Shown here: positions 10,559 through 22,736 of the stretch, one piece after another
How the letters are laid out: every line of letters begins with the position of its first letter
Numbering within the stretch: position 1 is the stretch's first letter
Assembly (NCBI GenBank): GCA_963669155.1
Contig: OZ022576.1
Location: 36,426,297-36,490,296 of the forward strand
DNA from: Arbacia lixula
Lineage: Eukaryota > Echinodermata > Echinoidea > Arbacioida > Arbaciidae
Length of the DNA stretch: 64,000 nt
Direction of reading: 5' to 3'
The notes under the pieces: generated by a model
Told to the model about the DNA's origin: nothing
The model's database searches: none
Seen by the model: only the letters and a program-made list of their open reading frames with translations
Position numbers and translations under genes: made by a program

Positions 10559-10922
10559 TTAAAGGGACACGTCACTGAGCTTTTGTGGCGCGATATCGTT
10601 TCTAGAGGGCGCTGCAATTGATGGTGTTCGACGGCGGTCTTATCAGCCCCACCCTCAAGATCTGCAGAACTGTGTTAGCGTCGATCTTGGCGTGTGTACA
10701 ACTAGCAACAGTCTTTGACACGCTTTGGTGCATGCACACAAAAAGGACACATATCACATGTAAAGTCCCCCGTATCACTACAATTGCATGCTTGTTTGCC
10801 GAAGTTATAAGAAGATTCCCGAATGTTAACAAAGCCAGGCCACTCTCCACGCCTACCACCATCGATTGCAGCCCTCTATAAACGATAGCGTGCCACAAAA
10901 GCTCAGTGACGTGTCCCTTTAA
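10559..10922. mobile_element. TTAA MITE, family C ('AAAGGGACACGTCACTGAGC' ends)
   Basis: TTAAAGGGACACGTCACTGA at the left is mirrored by TCAGTGACGTGTCCCTTTAA at the right. The inverted repeats extend about 75 bases inwards ('cttttgtggc', 'gagggcgctgcaat', 'gatggt' arms). TTAA at both borders fits piggyBac-type mobilisation; no transposase is present. Confidence 0.88.
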
Positions 10923-11082
10923 GGTACACTTCCAGAAGAATTATACTTCAAGGTCCTTATGCACTACTCACACTTCTACCTGGGAAATTAATGGAGACCC
11001 TTTTGATCAGCATTGTGTGTGGCAAGGAGAGATACAATGACCCCATATTCATAGTGATTTATTTTCATCCCAAATAATTCAG

Positions 11083-11172
11083 GGTGAAGATTTACGAGAT
11101 AGTCGTCACAAATACATTGAACGGAGGAGCTCAGACGTGCAAGGAGTGTCCCCTAGGCAGTGATCACACAGG
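11083..11172 (+). CDS. ELAPOR: ELAPOR exon 9 (phase 2 to 2)
   Basis: It encodes VKIYEIVVTNTLNGGAQTC and KECPLGSDHTG; family pattern +IY.I.VTN...G....C..C. The acceptor is 'caaataattcag' and the donor 'GG|gtgagt'. Confidence 0.94.
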
Positions 11173-12764
11173 GTGAGTGTTAAAACGCATTATATTGTTA
11201 CATGATTTACTAACACAAGCCGCATGCAGATTGTCTCCTAATGAGCATGTAAAAGAGTTATGTCTATTTTATCGTCAGGGCTTTATTTTCCTCTAAGACA
11301 ATAGCCAAATGTTGCACTATTCAGACACAAAATATATTTGCTGTCTTGTAAAATGGAAGTCAACCAGACTCTCAGTATAATTTCACCCCAAATAGTTATA
11401 TTTTATTTTGTTAGTCACAATTCACTTTTGGGCTAGAACCATGCTGTATGTGTTTACTATCGTCAAAGCCATTAACCGCATTACATCATGAGCATGCCTT
11501 ATTTGTGTTCAAATTGTTTGTATGTCCTGCTTTTATGTGTATCATTGTTGTACTCCCATGAATTGTTTTAAAATTTGAAAATATTGCTTGCAACAAAAAT
11601 ATAAATATTCGTATGCCTCCGCCACACAGTGGTCGGAGGCATTATACTTTCGGGTTGTCTGTCCGTCCGTCTGTCCGTCCGTCCGTCCGTCAGTCCTTCC
11701 GGCCGTCCGTCAGTCCTTCCGGCCGGCCGTCCGTCTGTCCGAATCCGTTAATGCAATATCTTGAGAATCGTTCACCAGATTTTCTTCAAACTTGGTACAT
11801 GTATGTATTGCATGAAACCAATGTACTGTTTTAAATAGGGGTCAATACTGATGGAGGTCAAAGGTGAAAGGTCAATGAACTTTGTTAAAAATGGCAAAAA
11901 AATTGATGTTTTTCACAATAAAGCCAAATCCAATGATGTCATTCCAGCCAAACATGGTAGAAAAGATAGATCCCTACATGGAGGTAGACTGATGATATTT
12001 TTGTGAAAAACCCTGGAAGTTCAGGGTCAAAGGTCAATGAACTTTTGGACAATATGCTAAAAATTGCCCTCAAATAGAGATTTTTTCACAATAAATCAAA
12101 ATCCAATGATGCAATTCGAAACAAACAAGGTACAAAGATGAATCACTTTATGGAGGTAGACTGATGACATATTTGGTGAAATCCCTGAAAGGTCAAAGGT
12201 CAATGAACTGTGCCAAAATGGCTACATAAAATTGCTCCCAAGTCTATAGTTTTCACAATAAATCCAAATCCAATTCCAACCAATCATGGTATGATCGATC
12301 TTTGCATGGAGTTAGACTAAGTAAATTTTGAGTAAACTTCCTGAAAGTTCAAACGTCAGAGAACTTTAACAAAAATTGCACAAAAAAAATCCCAAACTTG
12401 TTGCAAGGATGGATGACTACATGTAGATAGACTCATTCGATTAGAGGTGAAATAAGTAAGAGGTCAAAGGACAATGAAGACTTCCAAACTTGGCTATACA
12501 TGGCCCAATTTTTGTTTACAAATACTAGAAATTGAGTGGTTTAAGTTCACATAGAAATTCAATGGTACATTGCCAACCATTCTGAGAAGAATATCAATTT
12601 CAACCACATGAATGAAACCAAAGGAGCGGAGGCATATTTATCGACTGTGTGGTTGAACACTGCAGCTAACTTCCATTTAACAATGAATAATTGAATGAAT
12701 AAATGAATGATTGAATGACTTCATGCTCTAACTGATTCTAACCTGCATTCTTTGCTGTGCTCAG
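11173..12764 (+). other. ELAPOR intron 9
   Basis: Dominated by a GGAGGCAT-family element (11613-12666). 11173-11612 shows nothing recognisable. Confidence 0.65.
11613..12666 (+). mobile_element. GGAGGCAT-family interspersed repeat, copy 1 (about 1.05 kb)
   Basis: It starts ATGCCTCCGCCAC and near its end has GGAGCGGAGGCATATTTATC, so the two ends carry short inverted repeats (ATGCCTCCGC). The head holds a hairpin ('gcctccgccac..gtggtcggaggc') and a (GTCC)n tract. The body consists of diverged units of about 180 bases, each with 'ggtcaatgaactttg', 'cacaataaatccaaatccaa' and 'ggaggtagactgatgac'. No protein is encoded. Confidence 0.85.
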
Positions 12765-12832
12765 TTGTATTCCATGCAAGGCAGGACAGTATATTGATGA
12801 GAATTCTAAGCACTGCAAGCACTGTCCAGAAG
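12765..12832 (+). CDS. ELAPOR: ELAPOR exon 10 (phase 2 to 1)
   Basis: It encodes C-I-P-C-K-A-G-Q-Y-I-D then SKHCKHCPE; family pattern C..C.AG.YID...+.C..CP. The acceptor is 'ttgctgtgctcag' and the donor 'GAAG|gtaaga'. Confidence 0.94.
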
Positions 12833-14557
12833 GTAAGATTGGGACAGAGGGTTGGAAGAGTTTGATGTGTGGCAAAGAGTGTAGAAGGGTGTGTGTGTTA
12901 TTGGAAAAACATCGTCTCAATATGATATATTACCAGTATCTAAAATATGTTATAACCATGGAAGGGATGTTGATATTTAAAAATCTACCAACAAATGGTG
13001 CTACATGTAGATAGCAGCACAGCTGCTGTATTTGTTATGCTGCCATATTCAATTAAAAACTTCAGTGACTTTTGAACCGCTCTTTATAACAGCTCTGTGT
13101 GATTATTGCTGAGGCTGTTTTGTCCTATCTTAAATCTGTCAAAGTTTGGCATTATTGTTAATGTGCACATACACTACAGCTCAAAGGAATTGGCATTGGG
13201 AAAGGGAAAGGGAAGAAAGAGAAGAACCCGCAGTTTTAAATCACGGTTTATTTTGTCCAGTTCAGCATTAAACATGATGTTTGTTATGCTAGAGCATCGT
13301 GTTTCATGCTGAACTGGACAAAATATACCACAGTTTAAAACTGCAGGTCCTTCCCTTTCTTCCCTTTCCCTTTCCCTATGCCAATTCCTTTGAGCTGTTA
13401 TGTATGCTTAAATGTCATGCATATTCTCTGGGCCTGTTCTAGCAATCTCGGGAGATGTGAAAATTCCTTATATCTACTAACCCTGATGTGTGTGTGTTGA
13501 CATATTTGGGAGTGCCGTAAAAACACAGTGAACAAAGATATAACTTGCACGGCATGGCAAAGCAAACTTTAATCCAAGCAAATTTACCATTCAGTTTAAC
13601 ACATGATGGAGTAGAAAGATATTCTCATTCTATTCTCTATCCATCCTAGTTCCGCGTATCTAGTGTTCTTGACCTACCTGCCTACTTTCCTTTTCTCTTT
13701 TTAAAAAGCTGTGTCTACATAAGACATGATTCAATTTGCATTTTGTCACCTGAGCTACTGTAAACTTATAATATGGAGGACCATAGGAGTTACAGAAGTT
13801 ACATTGGCACTCAAAAAGAAGGAATAAAATGTTTAAATTTGGGTCATGTTTTTCATAGTATGTCTCTCATCTTGCACATTCCAGTATAAATACACAGTGC
13901 ATCAATGATTTTGCAAATTTGTTAAAAAGAGGGTCAATGACATATCATCTGCTCTTATGTACAGGTAAGTAGAGCTTTGCCAAACATATCAAATCACTCA
14001 CAGGTACAGGGTGTGGGTAATTGATTTCTTAGCATGATTGCAATCAATTGTTGCCCAATGCAGTCAGGTCCATGCATTTGTACAGTGATTGACTGCAATC
14101 TATTGCAAATGATCGCTGTCAAGTCGGTTTACTGTATGGAGTACCAAAGTCTGACGTCATTTGAGCATTATTGTCGAGACTACTGGTTCTAAACAATGCG
14201 GGTAGAGCAAGCAGCGGTGATCACAGCGGGGACTGTAATTTGGAATGCCCGTCACTAGCCCGATAGACAATATCGGACCGCTAAACCTCTCACTGGAGTG
14301 AGTTTGTTTAGAGCCAATTGCTTTGACAATATGCTAATATGACGACACCACTTCGTTACTCTATAGTAACTTTGTATTTGATTACGAAGTTACAAATCTA
14401 TTGATGTAATATTTTTTTATGTTCTAAACATTGCCTTTCTGTAGTGTTTCACATATGCCTTTTCCCTTTTGCAATTGATATGCTGGTGGTGCAGGGTTGA
14501 TATTTTTGTGAAGGTCTGGAATGGTTTAAAAGGGTATGCTTGTCTTGACCCATTCAG
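12833..14557 (+). other. ELAPOR intron 10
   Basis: It contains foldback MITE copy 3 (13177-13396). The remaining 1.1 kb (13397-14557) has no recognised gene or repeat. Confidence 0.55.
13177..13396. mobile_element. Foldback MITE, family A, copy 3
   Basis: Complete inverted repeat from 'cagctcaaaggaattggc' to its complement, with the 'ttgtccagttcagcat' arms mirrored. It is very similar to copy 1. Confidence 0.87.
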
Positions 14558-14705
14558 ACACCTACGTGAGAGCCAGTGATCCCATTGGGGTGTCAGCCTG
14601 CTTGAACTGCCCCTCGGGATTGAAGAGTGACCAGGGAAAAGATTGCTATAGCAACTGCCATGTCAACCTCAACAACAAGCACTATGATCTAGTCCTTCTC
14701 CAGGG
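14558..14705 (+). CDS. ELAPOR: ELAPOR exon 11 (phase 1 to 2)
   Basis: It encodes DTYVRASDPIGVSACLNCPS, then GLKSDQGKDCYSNCHVNL; family pattern ...YGV.AC..CG.G.K.....CY..C. The acceptor is 'cccattcag' and the donor 'GG|gtaaga'. Confidence 0.94.
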
Positions 14706-15669
14706 GTAAGATTGAAGTTTCTGCTCCTGCCACTGCTGCCATTATTGACGCACATTTGTCTTATTTTGTTATTACAATTCTACTTTGCTATCACTTCAGT
14801 GTACATGTACATCTGTATGATACTGTTGACCGTTCAAGGATCTTTAAGCACACGGAGTGCCAGCAGCCATTTAATTAATGCAGATTCACTGTACTCTGCT
14901 TCTAGTCACAAAAGAACGCTTTGCAAAGATTTTCTCTTTGATCGCCCATGTTCGAAGCCGCCGATTCTCTGGTTGATTTTGACATATGATATGATTTGAC
15001 ATATGAATAAAATCGGATGCGCAGAAGAATTTGGGGAAATATCCTCTCCCCATATACTTGTGCAGTTGTGACATAATACCTATGATACCTAAGATTCAAT
15101 CGAGGAATATTGCTACAATATGGCAAAAAGGCTCTAAAAGTGATTTCAAGGTACACTACAAAAGACTTAATTTCACAATGTTCCGCATCATATTCCATTA
15201 AAAGATTGCATGAAACGTTACTTTAAGATATTTTCCTTTCAGTCAAGTAACATGAAAAACGTGCCTAGCTGCGCCCAAGCTAGTATTTTCATCTCAAAAA
15301 GTATCAAATTTTGTATTTGCTTGTCCTTATTAACTACATAACAAGCACTTAGTGACAAAATTAAAAGTTCAGCAGCAAAAGATGAAATGTATGTATGTAT
15401 AGGAATGTGTATGACCTATTATAAAATCCAGGCGAACATGACGCAATCGCATATGCATCATATTGTTGAGAGCAGCTGCTAGTCATGTGTATTAAGTGGC
15501 GGAATCAAACCTTCTCACTTCTCATTTATGCTACTATGCAGCATCTAAATTGAGAATCCTGAACAATGTAGTTGCACTTTTTTTTTATGAAGGACATCTT
15601 TTGGATCTGGTACATCATTACGTTCCAAACTTTGATCTCATTTCCATGTCATCTCTCTTCCTTGTCCAG
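14706..15669 (+). other. ELAPOR intron 11
   Basis: Mostly a dispersed repeat of about 670 bases (14835-15508), also found inverted at 51755-52409. Confidence 0.7.
14835..15508 (+). mobile_element. Dispersed retroelement-like fragment (pair of 51755-52409, inverted)
   Basis: The two segments align over their whole length in opposite orientation (shared phrases include 'gtgccagcagccatttaatt', 'gaatattgctacaatatgg' in similar form, and 'gagcagctgctagtcat'). In the other copy the homologous strand runs on into a hammerhead-like Penelope terminus, so this is probably an internal or untranslated part of the same Penelope-like family. No intact ORF is present. Confidence 0.75.
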
Positions 15670-15805
15670 GCAACATTCTGTGATGTCTGGAGCGAGCTTC
15701 CTGAGCGAGGGCAATACCTTCTACTACCACTTCAACTTCAGCCTGTGTGGAAAGAAGGAAAACAGTCTGGCCAGTTGCCATGACAACTCCTCTGCTATTG
15801 GACAG
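15670..15805 (+). CDS. ELAPOR: ELAPOR exon 12 (phase 2 to 0)
   Basis: It encodes GQHSVMSGASFLSEGNTFYY, then HFNFSLCGKKENSLASC and NSSAIGQ; the 'F.H.F.LSLCG' element belongs to the family's MRH-type region. The acceptor is 'tccttgtccag' and the donor 'CAG|gtgaaa'. Confidence 0.94.
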
Positions 15806-16181
15806 GTGAAACCTTGCTCAAACGCTGCACAAGATACAACAATTCTTGAATGTCACATTTATCTCTTGTATGATATTTTTGTTGAAAATTCCATTTTATA
15901 GCCTGTCGTAAGGCTTCAGTGAAGAATGTCAAGTTAGCTACACTTGTATGTGTATTATGTTCTCTGTACAATGTTTATGCAATTTGAAAGGTGGGGCGCT
16001 GTTTTTGCTGTGTTATCTATTTTGTTCGATTTCCTTCATACATTTCATCTGCTATTATAAAGCATGTGGCTCTACGAAATGATCCTGTCTACCAAAATTA
16101 TCAGCATAGATCCCCAAAATATTGTTTATGTAAAGGGACAATCGATTTATGAAGCTTTCATGTATTGCTGATATTTTTCAG
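15806..16181 (+). other. ELAPOR intron 12
   Basis: About 375 bases; nothing recognised. Confidence 0.5.
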
Positions 16182-16282
16182 GTTGGTGATGCTGCGAATG
16201 ATGTTGTGGACTCGTGGGTGTGCCGTACTATCATGATGCCTAGCAGTGACACTACTGACATGACTGCCATCAAACCCATCAG
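16182..16282 (+). CDS. ELAPOR: ELAPOR exon 13 (phase 0 to 2)
   Basis: It encodes VGDAANDVVDSWVCRTIMMP, then SSDTTDMTAIKPIS across the junction; it matches the family segment '...YVC+.+I.P'. The acceptor is 'gatatttttcag' and the donor 'AG|gtaagt'. Confidence 0.92.
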
Positions 16283-16433
16283 GTAAGTGTCTTATTACGT
16301 GGTTCACTGAATAATCGGTGCACCACACTACTTGATGCGCTGTATAATCATGATGTCTAATGCCCCTTAGGTAAGTACCTGTATCACTCTTTGGAGTCAG
16401 AAATCAAAACTCAATCCGACTCCTCCTATTTTT

Positions 16434-17713
16434 ATGCCTCCGCCACGAAGTGGCCGGAGGCATTATGTTTTCGGGTTGTCCGTCCGTCCGTCCCGAATCC
16501 GTTTAGGCAATATCTTGAGAACCGTTAAGCAGATTTGCTTCAAACTTGGTACATGTATGTATTGCATAAAACTAATGAAGTGTGTAAAATTGGGGTCAAA
16601 TCTGATTGAGGTCAAAGGTCAAAGGTCAATGAACTTTTTAAAAATTGCCCCAAAATGACCTTTTCCACAATAAATCCAAATCCAAGGATGCTATTCTCAT
16701 TAAACATCGTACAAAGATGGATCACTACTTGGGGATAGACTGGTGACATTTTTGGTAAAATTCCTGAAAGGTCAGAGGTCAAAGGTCAATGAAATTTGTG
16801 AAAATTTGCCAAAAATTGACCTTTTTCACAATAAATCCAAATCCAAGAATGCAATTCTCATTAAACATGGTACAAAGATAGATCACTACTTGGGGATAGA
16901 CTGGTGACATTTTTGTTAAAATTCCTGAAAGTTCAGAGGTCAAAGTTCAATGAACTTTGCCAAAATTGGCTAGAAATTGCCCCAAACCCTTAATTTTTCA
17001 CAATAAATCCAAATCCAATGGTGCAATTCCAACCAAACATAGTGAAACCATGGATCACTACTTTTGGGTAGACTGGTGACCTTGTTGGTGAAATTGCTGG
17101 AGAGTTCAAAGGTCAAACGTCAATGAACTTTGCCAAAAATTAGCTAAAAATTGCCCTCAAAGTGATAATTTTCAAAAAATATCCAAATCCAATTGAGCAA
17201 TACCAACCAAACATGGTGCAAAGATGGATCACTACTAGACTGATGACATTTTTGGTGAGATTTCTCAAAGGTCACGGATCAAAGGTCAATAAACTTTGCC
17301 AAAATTGGCTAAAAATTGCCCCCAAATAGATATTTCTCACATTGAATCCAATACTAATGATTCACTTCAAACCAAACATAGTACAGAGATGTATCACTTC
17401 ATGGAGGTAGACTGGTGAAGTTTGGGTAAAATTCCTGAAAGGTCAATGAACTTCACCCAGAATTGGCTAATTTTAAACAAACTTGATACAAGAATGGATT
17501 TAGACAGACTGGTTAGATTGGAAGTCAAAGAAGTAAGAGGTCAAAAAGTCAATGAACATTGCCAAACTTGGCTAAACTTGAAAAAACAGAATGTGATATT
17601 TTCATTTCACATAGGAGCAATGGTACATTGCCCACCAAACATACACATTTTCTGAGAATAGCAAAGAGGCGGAGGCATATTTATCGACTGCATGGCAGTC
17701 GAATTGCTCTAGT
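16434..17713 (+). mobile_element. GGAGGCAT-family interspersed repeat, copy 2 (about 1.28 kb)
   Basis: It starts ATGCCTCCGCCACGAAGTGG and ends GGCGGAGGCATATTTATCGA plus a short tail; the inverted ends read ATGCCTCCGCC. The head hairpin and (GTCC)n are as in copy 1. The body has about six diverged units of about 180 bases, more than copy 1. Confidence 0.87.
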
Positions 17714-18303
17714 TTTATTGATATGTTAATTCATTCCTTGACCAGATTTAATATCTGATGTCTGCCTTTGAATCTGCTTTCCTCATAATGACGTCGTGAG
17801 TGCCTAATGAATTGAGGGGAAAAGAAATTAATCACTCTGGTGATATGCCCCATGATAAAGATCCTATAATTGAGCTTCGGCCTTTGTTGAGTTTTGGCTC
17901 TGGTATTAACCCTCTCAGTACCATAAGTGCAGGAAATGTGTAATAAGTTGATGGGATTTTCCTGGATTGATACTGAGAGGTTTAATGAAAGGGCTACCAT
18001 GGAAAAACATCATGAAAAATGATAAATTAATCTACCATACATTTAGTCTTGTGTATGTTATCGCTCATCACATTTTGCAAGTAGTCATGCCCAATTTCTT
18101 AAACACTCATGTGGCTACCAGTAACCCTTTTGTCTTTTATATAAGTTTCTTGTTTTCCTATTTTTTATTGATATGTTTATTTCATCCCTTGACTGGATTT
18201 GATATGCCTTTGAATCTACTTTCCTCATGGTGACATCCCAAGCTCAAACTAAGCGATACTAATCCTAATCCTAATACTAATCAATACATTGTCATAGAGG
18301 ATT

Positions 18304-18472
18304 GAAGGCCACTGCAGATGACATGATCCAATCAGTCGTACGCCTGTGATGCGAGTGGCAGATACACAGGACCCAGTCATGGGATTTGTGCAAGAATGTG
18401 ATGTCATATTTGCAGTCGTAGGCCCTTACGACTGCAGGATCGTAGCAAAATCGTGTCATCTACAGTGGCCTT
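18304..18472. mobile_element. Hairpin MITE, family D, copy 1
   Basis: Ends 'gaaggccactgcagatgaca' and 'gtcatctacagtggccttg' are inverted, and the inner 'gcagtcgtaggcccttacga' is a secondary palindrome. Copy 2 is at 27240-27398, inverted. Confidence 0.8.
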
Positions 18473-18545
18473 GAAAGGGAATGGTGCTTAAATTTGTTCA
18501 GCCCATAGACACGATGCAGTTTTCTCCTCTTGTTCTACCCACTAG

Positions 18546-18665
18546 TCTTGGAGACACCCTGCTGGGTATCAACGACATCGACAGATTGGGCGTGGTCAAC
18601 GACACTATCATCCCACAACCAACAGAGGGCCTGCGGGATCTCAAGTTCTACTACCATTCACCAGT
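18546..18665 (+). CDS. ELAPOR: ELAPOR exon 14 (phase 2 to 2)
   Basis: It encodes LGDTLLGINDIDRL, then IIPQPTEG and DLKFYYHSPV; family pattern L.D.LIG.......... D+.F.Y+S. The acceptor is 'ctacccactag' and the donor 'GT|gtgagt'. Confidence 0.93.
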
Positions 18666-19232
18666 GTGAGTTGAGTTGTGTGTAACCCTTAAGCCTCCTC
18701 AGTACCAGGCCTTGACAACTCCATTGACTTACTACACATCTCAATGCCAATGGTAATGAGAGAGTTAAGTGGCAGAGTCATATTGCCACACCAACGTGCA
18801 GGTAATAGCAATACTTTGTAGCTAGCGCAGGAGGAGTGTCCCATACAAAATGCTGTTCTATGGGATTTCTATGTACATGTATAAATTGGGATTGAAGTCA
18901 CATGTGACATATGCAGAATTAATAGTAGAGTTTTGTTGCAAGTGATTTTGATTACACATGACGACTGCGTGGTAGACATAAAAGAAATTCATTTTTATGA
19001 TTGGAGCTATTGATAACAAATACTAGGTCAAATCAAGGTCAGCATCATGTAATTGAAATCCTACTTCACATCCATTAGTCCACACTCGGTGAACCCAACA
19101 CTACACTCACTATCATACTGTAGTGTACATATACTGCTACATCCTTTGTGTTGGTGTATGTTTGTCTGTGCCTTTATTTTGGGACCATACCAACTTTGTT
19201 GTTCTGTGTCCACTTTCCTCTCCACCCTCCAG
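18666..19232 (+). other. ELAPOR intron 14
   Basis: About 570 bases without recognisable content. Confidence 0.5.
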
Positions 19233-19339
19233 CACAACCAAGGCATGTCCGAAGGGTCGCTCCACCATCATCACTCTGCGCTGCGATCCAAACGAAGAGA
19301 GCACCGATAGGATTGAGCTGCCGAAAGCCTGCCCTACAG
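19233..19339 (+). CDS. ELAPOR: ELAPOR exon 15 (phase 2 to 1)
   Basis: It encodes TTKACPKGRSTIITLRCDPN and ELPKACPTG; family pattern C..GRST.I.+RC.P.......LP..C. The acceptor is 'tccaccctccag' and the donor 'ACAG|gtaaga'. Confidence 0.95.
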
Positions 19340-19440
19340 GTAAGAATGGAAAACACCTCAAAACAATAGACTATTTACCCTTGTTTCTAGCCAGTATCAG
19401 CCAATATAACACAGCGACTCGTCTTGTGAGTACTAGACTC

Positions 19441-19692
19441 TTAAAGGGATAGTTTACCCTGAATTAAGTTGGTTTTAATAAAAGTAGAAACATGAAAGAA
19501 ACATGTTAGTGAAATTTTGATGAAAATCTGTCAAGGGATAAGAAAGCTATGATAATTTACAGTTGTATTTTTGTGACGTCACATGCGAGGTGCTCTTCTC
19601 TATGTTTTGCACATTTTTTTTCGAAAATGTGTCTTTCATGTGTCTGCTTTTCATTGAAACCAACTTGATTTTAGGGTGAACTATCCCTTTAA
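19441..19692. mobile_element. TTAA MITE, family B, complete short copy
   Basis: TTAAAGGGATAGTTTACCCT at the left is mirrored by AGGGTGAACTATCCCTTTAA at the right, with TTAA on both borders. The interior has the family's 'tgacgtcacatgcgag' motif. At 252 bases it is the shortest intact copy here. Confidence 0.9.
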
Positions 19693-20154
19693 CTATTGAA
19701 CTTTAAGTTTGAATTAGCTTTTGGATACCAAAGGCTTGGTATCCAGGCTATGGGGAATGCACAACTGTGAGCTTCATGCTTTTTGGCAGCACACATCGCT
19801 GACCAAAAATCACTCGCCCTATGCAAATCTTGATATTTGAGTGGTCAGAGAATAAAGCACCAGCTTTATTTGACTCTAGAAAGCTATTAAAGAAAATACA
19901 GCAGATAGGGCTTGACCATTGTGTACTCATAATTCTCAACTGTTTGGCCTCTTAAGTGTGTGAACACTTTCTTGTGAAAATAATAGGAATTAAAGTAAAA
20001 ATCATTATTTTCAGTTTGGTCGAAATGTATACCAGTATTATGCACTAGTAATATAAGTACTGAAGTGGAGATAAGTTATTTGTTTGTTTTTTCCATTTTA
20101 GATATGTAGACATTGGAGGAGGGAACAAAAGAGAAAGTAAAAGACAAAGACAGA

Positions 20155-20189
20155 TAGAGAGAGAGGGAGAGAGAGAGAGAGATATATAC

Positions 20190-20236
<47 letters not shown>
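20155..20236. repeat. (GA)n(TA)n(GA)n microsatellite
   Basis: Alternating GA and TA dinucleotide runs ending in a G-run. Confidence 0.95.
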
Positions 20237-20238
<2 letters not shown>

Positions 20239-20489
20239 CTGAAACTGGAGTAGAGGATAATAATGGGGATTTGCTTGCATTTACACTGGAAGAGTTAGAT
20301 TGTGGCCTTGATATAAAAAAAAAGTGATCGTTTCACATACTTCAATGCATCACTGTTGAGACGTGTGAGTGAATTTCTTCCATCAAACATTCATTTAGCC
20401 AAACAGCAAGAAAGTGTCACAGAGACAACAGTAGCTCAAGCAGGTAATGTCTGATTAGCCTTGCATGCCCTAGACTTGCATAGTACATA

Positions 20490-21122
20490 CAGTTGAGGCC
20501 AGAAGTTTACATACACCCAGGAAATTCAAAGAAAAGTCGACACTTGCCAAACATCGTAGCATTTACTGTACCTTATAAAACATTTGTGCTATCATGATGA
20601 ATTTGATATCAAACAAATGAGTATGTCACGCCCCTTCATCACATTGCTTTGTCATTGGGAGCTAAAAAATATTTAGGTGTCATTTTCCCCCTAAAATCTT
20701 CATATTTTAAATAAATAAAAAATAAAAACTTGACAAAAACATTTCATAAATGTGCTGCTTCTCAGCACAAACATTCAGATTACACTGTTTTGTTCAATGG
20801 TGACATATCATGATAGAAAATGTAATATAAATCATAGATTTGACATTTATATATTTCTATGAAATGATGTTTGAAAATATAATGACAAACAATAGAATGC
20901 ATTTGGCATGAATATTACTTTTTTTCTTCAAAGTAAATTCCACCTGAAATATGATTTAATCCCAGCGACATCCCAATCATGTGAAAGAGCTTAATACACT
21001 CTTTCATTTGATATCAAATTCATCATGGAAGTATTTATATTTCTGAAGATATAGTAAATTTTACGATGTTTGGCAAGCAAATTTCATTGAATTCCATGGG
21101 TGTATACTTTTTGCCTCAACTG
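20490..21122. mobile_element. Tc1/mariner-type non-autonomous element
   Basis: Ends CAGTTGAGGC and GCCTCAACTG are flanked by TA on both sides. Next to them 'agtttacatacaccca' is mirrored by 'tgggtgtatacttt', the terminal pattern typical of Tc1-family fish and invertebrate elements. The inverted arms continue about 140 bases ('cttgccaaacatcgta', 'gatatcaaa'). There is no transposase ORF in 633 bases. Confidence 0.88.
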
Positions 21123-22736
21123 TACAGACAGACATACCAGGACAGGCTTTTTTTGACATCATAGTCCCATTAATGGTTATCAAGGCATGTTTTTGCACCT
21201 TATAGAAGTTATCCCAGTTTTATAGGTTTTATTTATTTATTTGTAACCTCATATTGCATATGTACAATAAATGTTCTAGTGATTTGTGCCATGGTTTTAT
21301 GTAGACTAATATTTATGCTGATGCTTATGTGCACATTGCATGAACACGAGTAAAGATCATCACCATTGCCGGGTGCCCAGCCCATCAGGGAAATCAGGAG
21401 AAATTATTTCACTTTCTTCCTGTCAGGGAAAAGTCAGGGAAGTTAATAAAAATGCCTCAAATCAGGGAAAACTCAGGGAATTTAGACTGGCCCAAAAATT
21501 AAAAGTAGTCACTCAGACTCTGTTATATTTTGTTGCATATCAAAACAACATCCATTGGATGACTGGCTATTTTTTTTTTTTTTTTTTTAGTATGGCCTCT
21601 TTGACTCTTATACTGCAAATCGTTCACTGCAGCAATGTAGAAAACATGTGAAACTGGAAATGAAGTGAAATGAGTAAGGAATTTTGAGACTTCATCGAGT
21701 GAAAATAAGTAAATCAGGGAATTTTGGTTTCTTTATATGCTCAGAACCCTGTCATTGAGTAGTCATTGGTAATGCTTTTGTAGTCATTTAATTTTTGCAC
21801 TGATGGGGAAGCATAGACATGAGAGTGAGAAGACATGTTTATGTTTTGATCATGTTGATTTCTGCTTAACTATCAGTAGAGCAGGTTGTTTTTGTAGTTA
21901 ACATATCCACATGTATGTTTATTCCATATAGATATATGCCTTCTCAAAGCATTGATAGTCAAATAATAGACTGCTTGTGTGTTTTCATAAATTAATATTA
22001 TATCCTACTAAATCATAACATGGTAATAGATTGCAGAACATATTTTATTGGAAGAGATTTGTAGAGACATGTTCGAGCTTTGTAAAATCATGCTCTTTCT
22101 TTAAGAGCGATTGTACTTTTTACTTGTTAAATTGTTATTGAAATGTTCATTTTAATGTAGATTTGTAAAGTAATGTTCAAATATAGGTGGTAACAATAAA
22201 TCATGTATTCTGTTTAAAGGAGTAAATATTATGTAGTGGCTCAAAGCCAATGTACATTGAGGATTTGTATTGTAATTTTGCATGTTTGACATAGTATGAG
22301 CATGTATTGAATAAATGTTTGTTTCTGATGCATGGTGTGTGAGTGAACTTGCAATGATCTTTGACAAAAGAATGCTGTAAGAGATACCACTAGAAACTCT
22401 TAACTTGTTGTACATGTATTTCTAGCTGAGATATCTCAGTGACGGTTTTAGAAATATCTTTTGATACAAGTGCTACACTGTATGTGGCTTGATTTCTGAC
22501 CTGTAATAGTCATGGATTATCATCTTTCAATGTTGTTATAGTAACTATTGTAAGTTACAAAATGTTATATCAAGGCATATTTGATGTTCTGTTGTTTATT
22601 ATTTAAGCAAAAATATCGCATGGAACTTTGTATTCACTTTTGATAAACATGAAATTGTGTCTGTGATAGTCAATGTTCACAGCTGTGTTGCTTGTAAATG
22701 TAGAGTATTTGATTTGTTTGCCCTGAGCAGATATGA

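Larger units (their letters stand above)
10153..11082 (+). other. ELAPOR intron 8
   Basis: It contains a (GATT)n microsatellite (10236-10290) and a complete TTAA MITE (10559-10922). The rest is unannotated. Confidence 0.65.
16283..18545 (+). other. ELAPOR intron 13
   Basis: It contains GGAGGCAT-family copy 2 (16434-17713), two related stretches near 17715-17800 and 18165-18240 ('tgatatgtt.att.cat.cct.tgac'), and a hairpin MITE (18304-18472). Confidence 0.65.

Noticed and set aside
14902..15198. Similar open frames in the two dispersed-repeat copies (14902-15198 minus and 52044-52322 plus)
   Set aside because: Similarity is explained by nucleotide similarity of the repeat; the frames diverge after about 40 residues with no sign of protein-level constraint.
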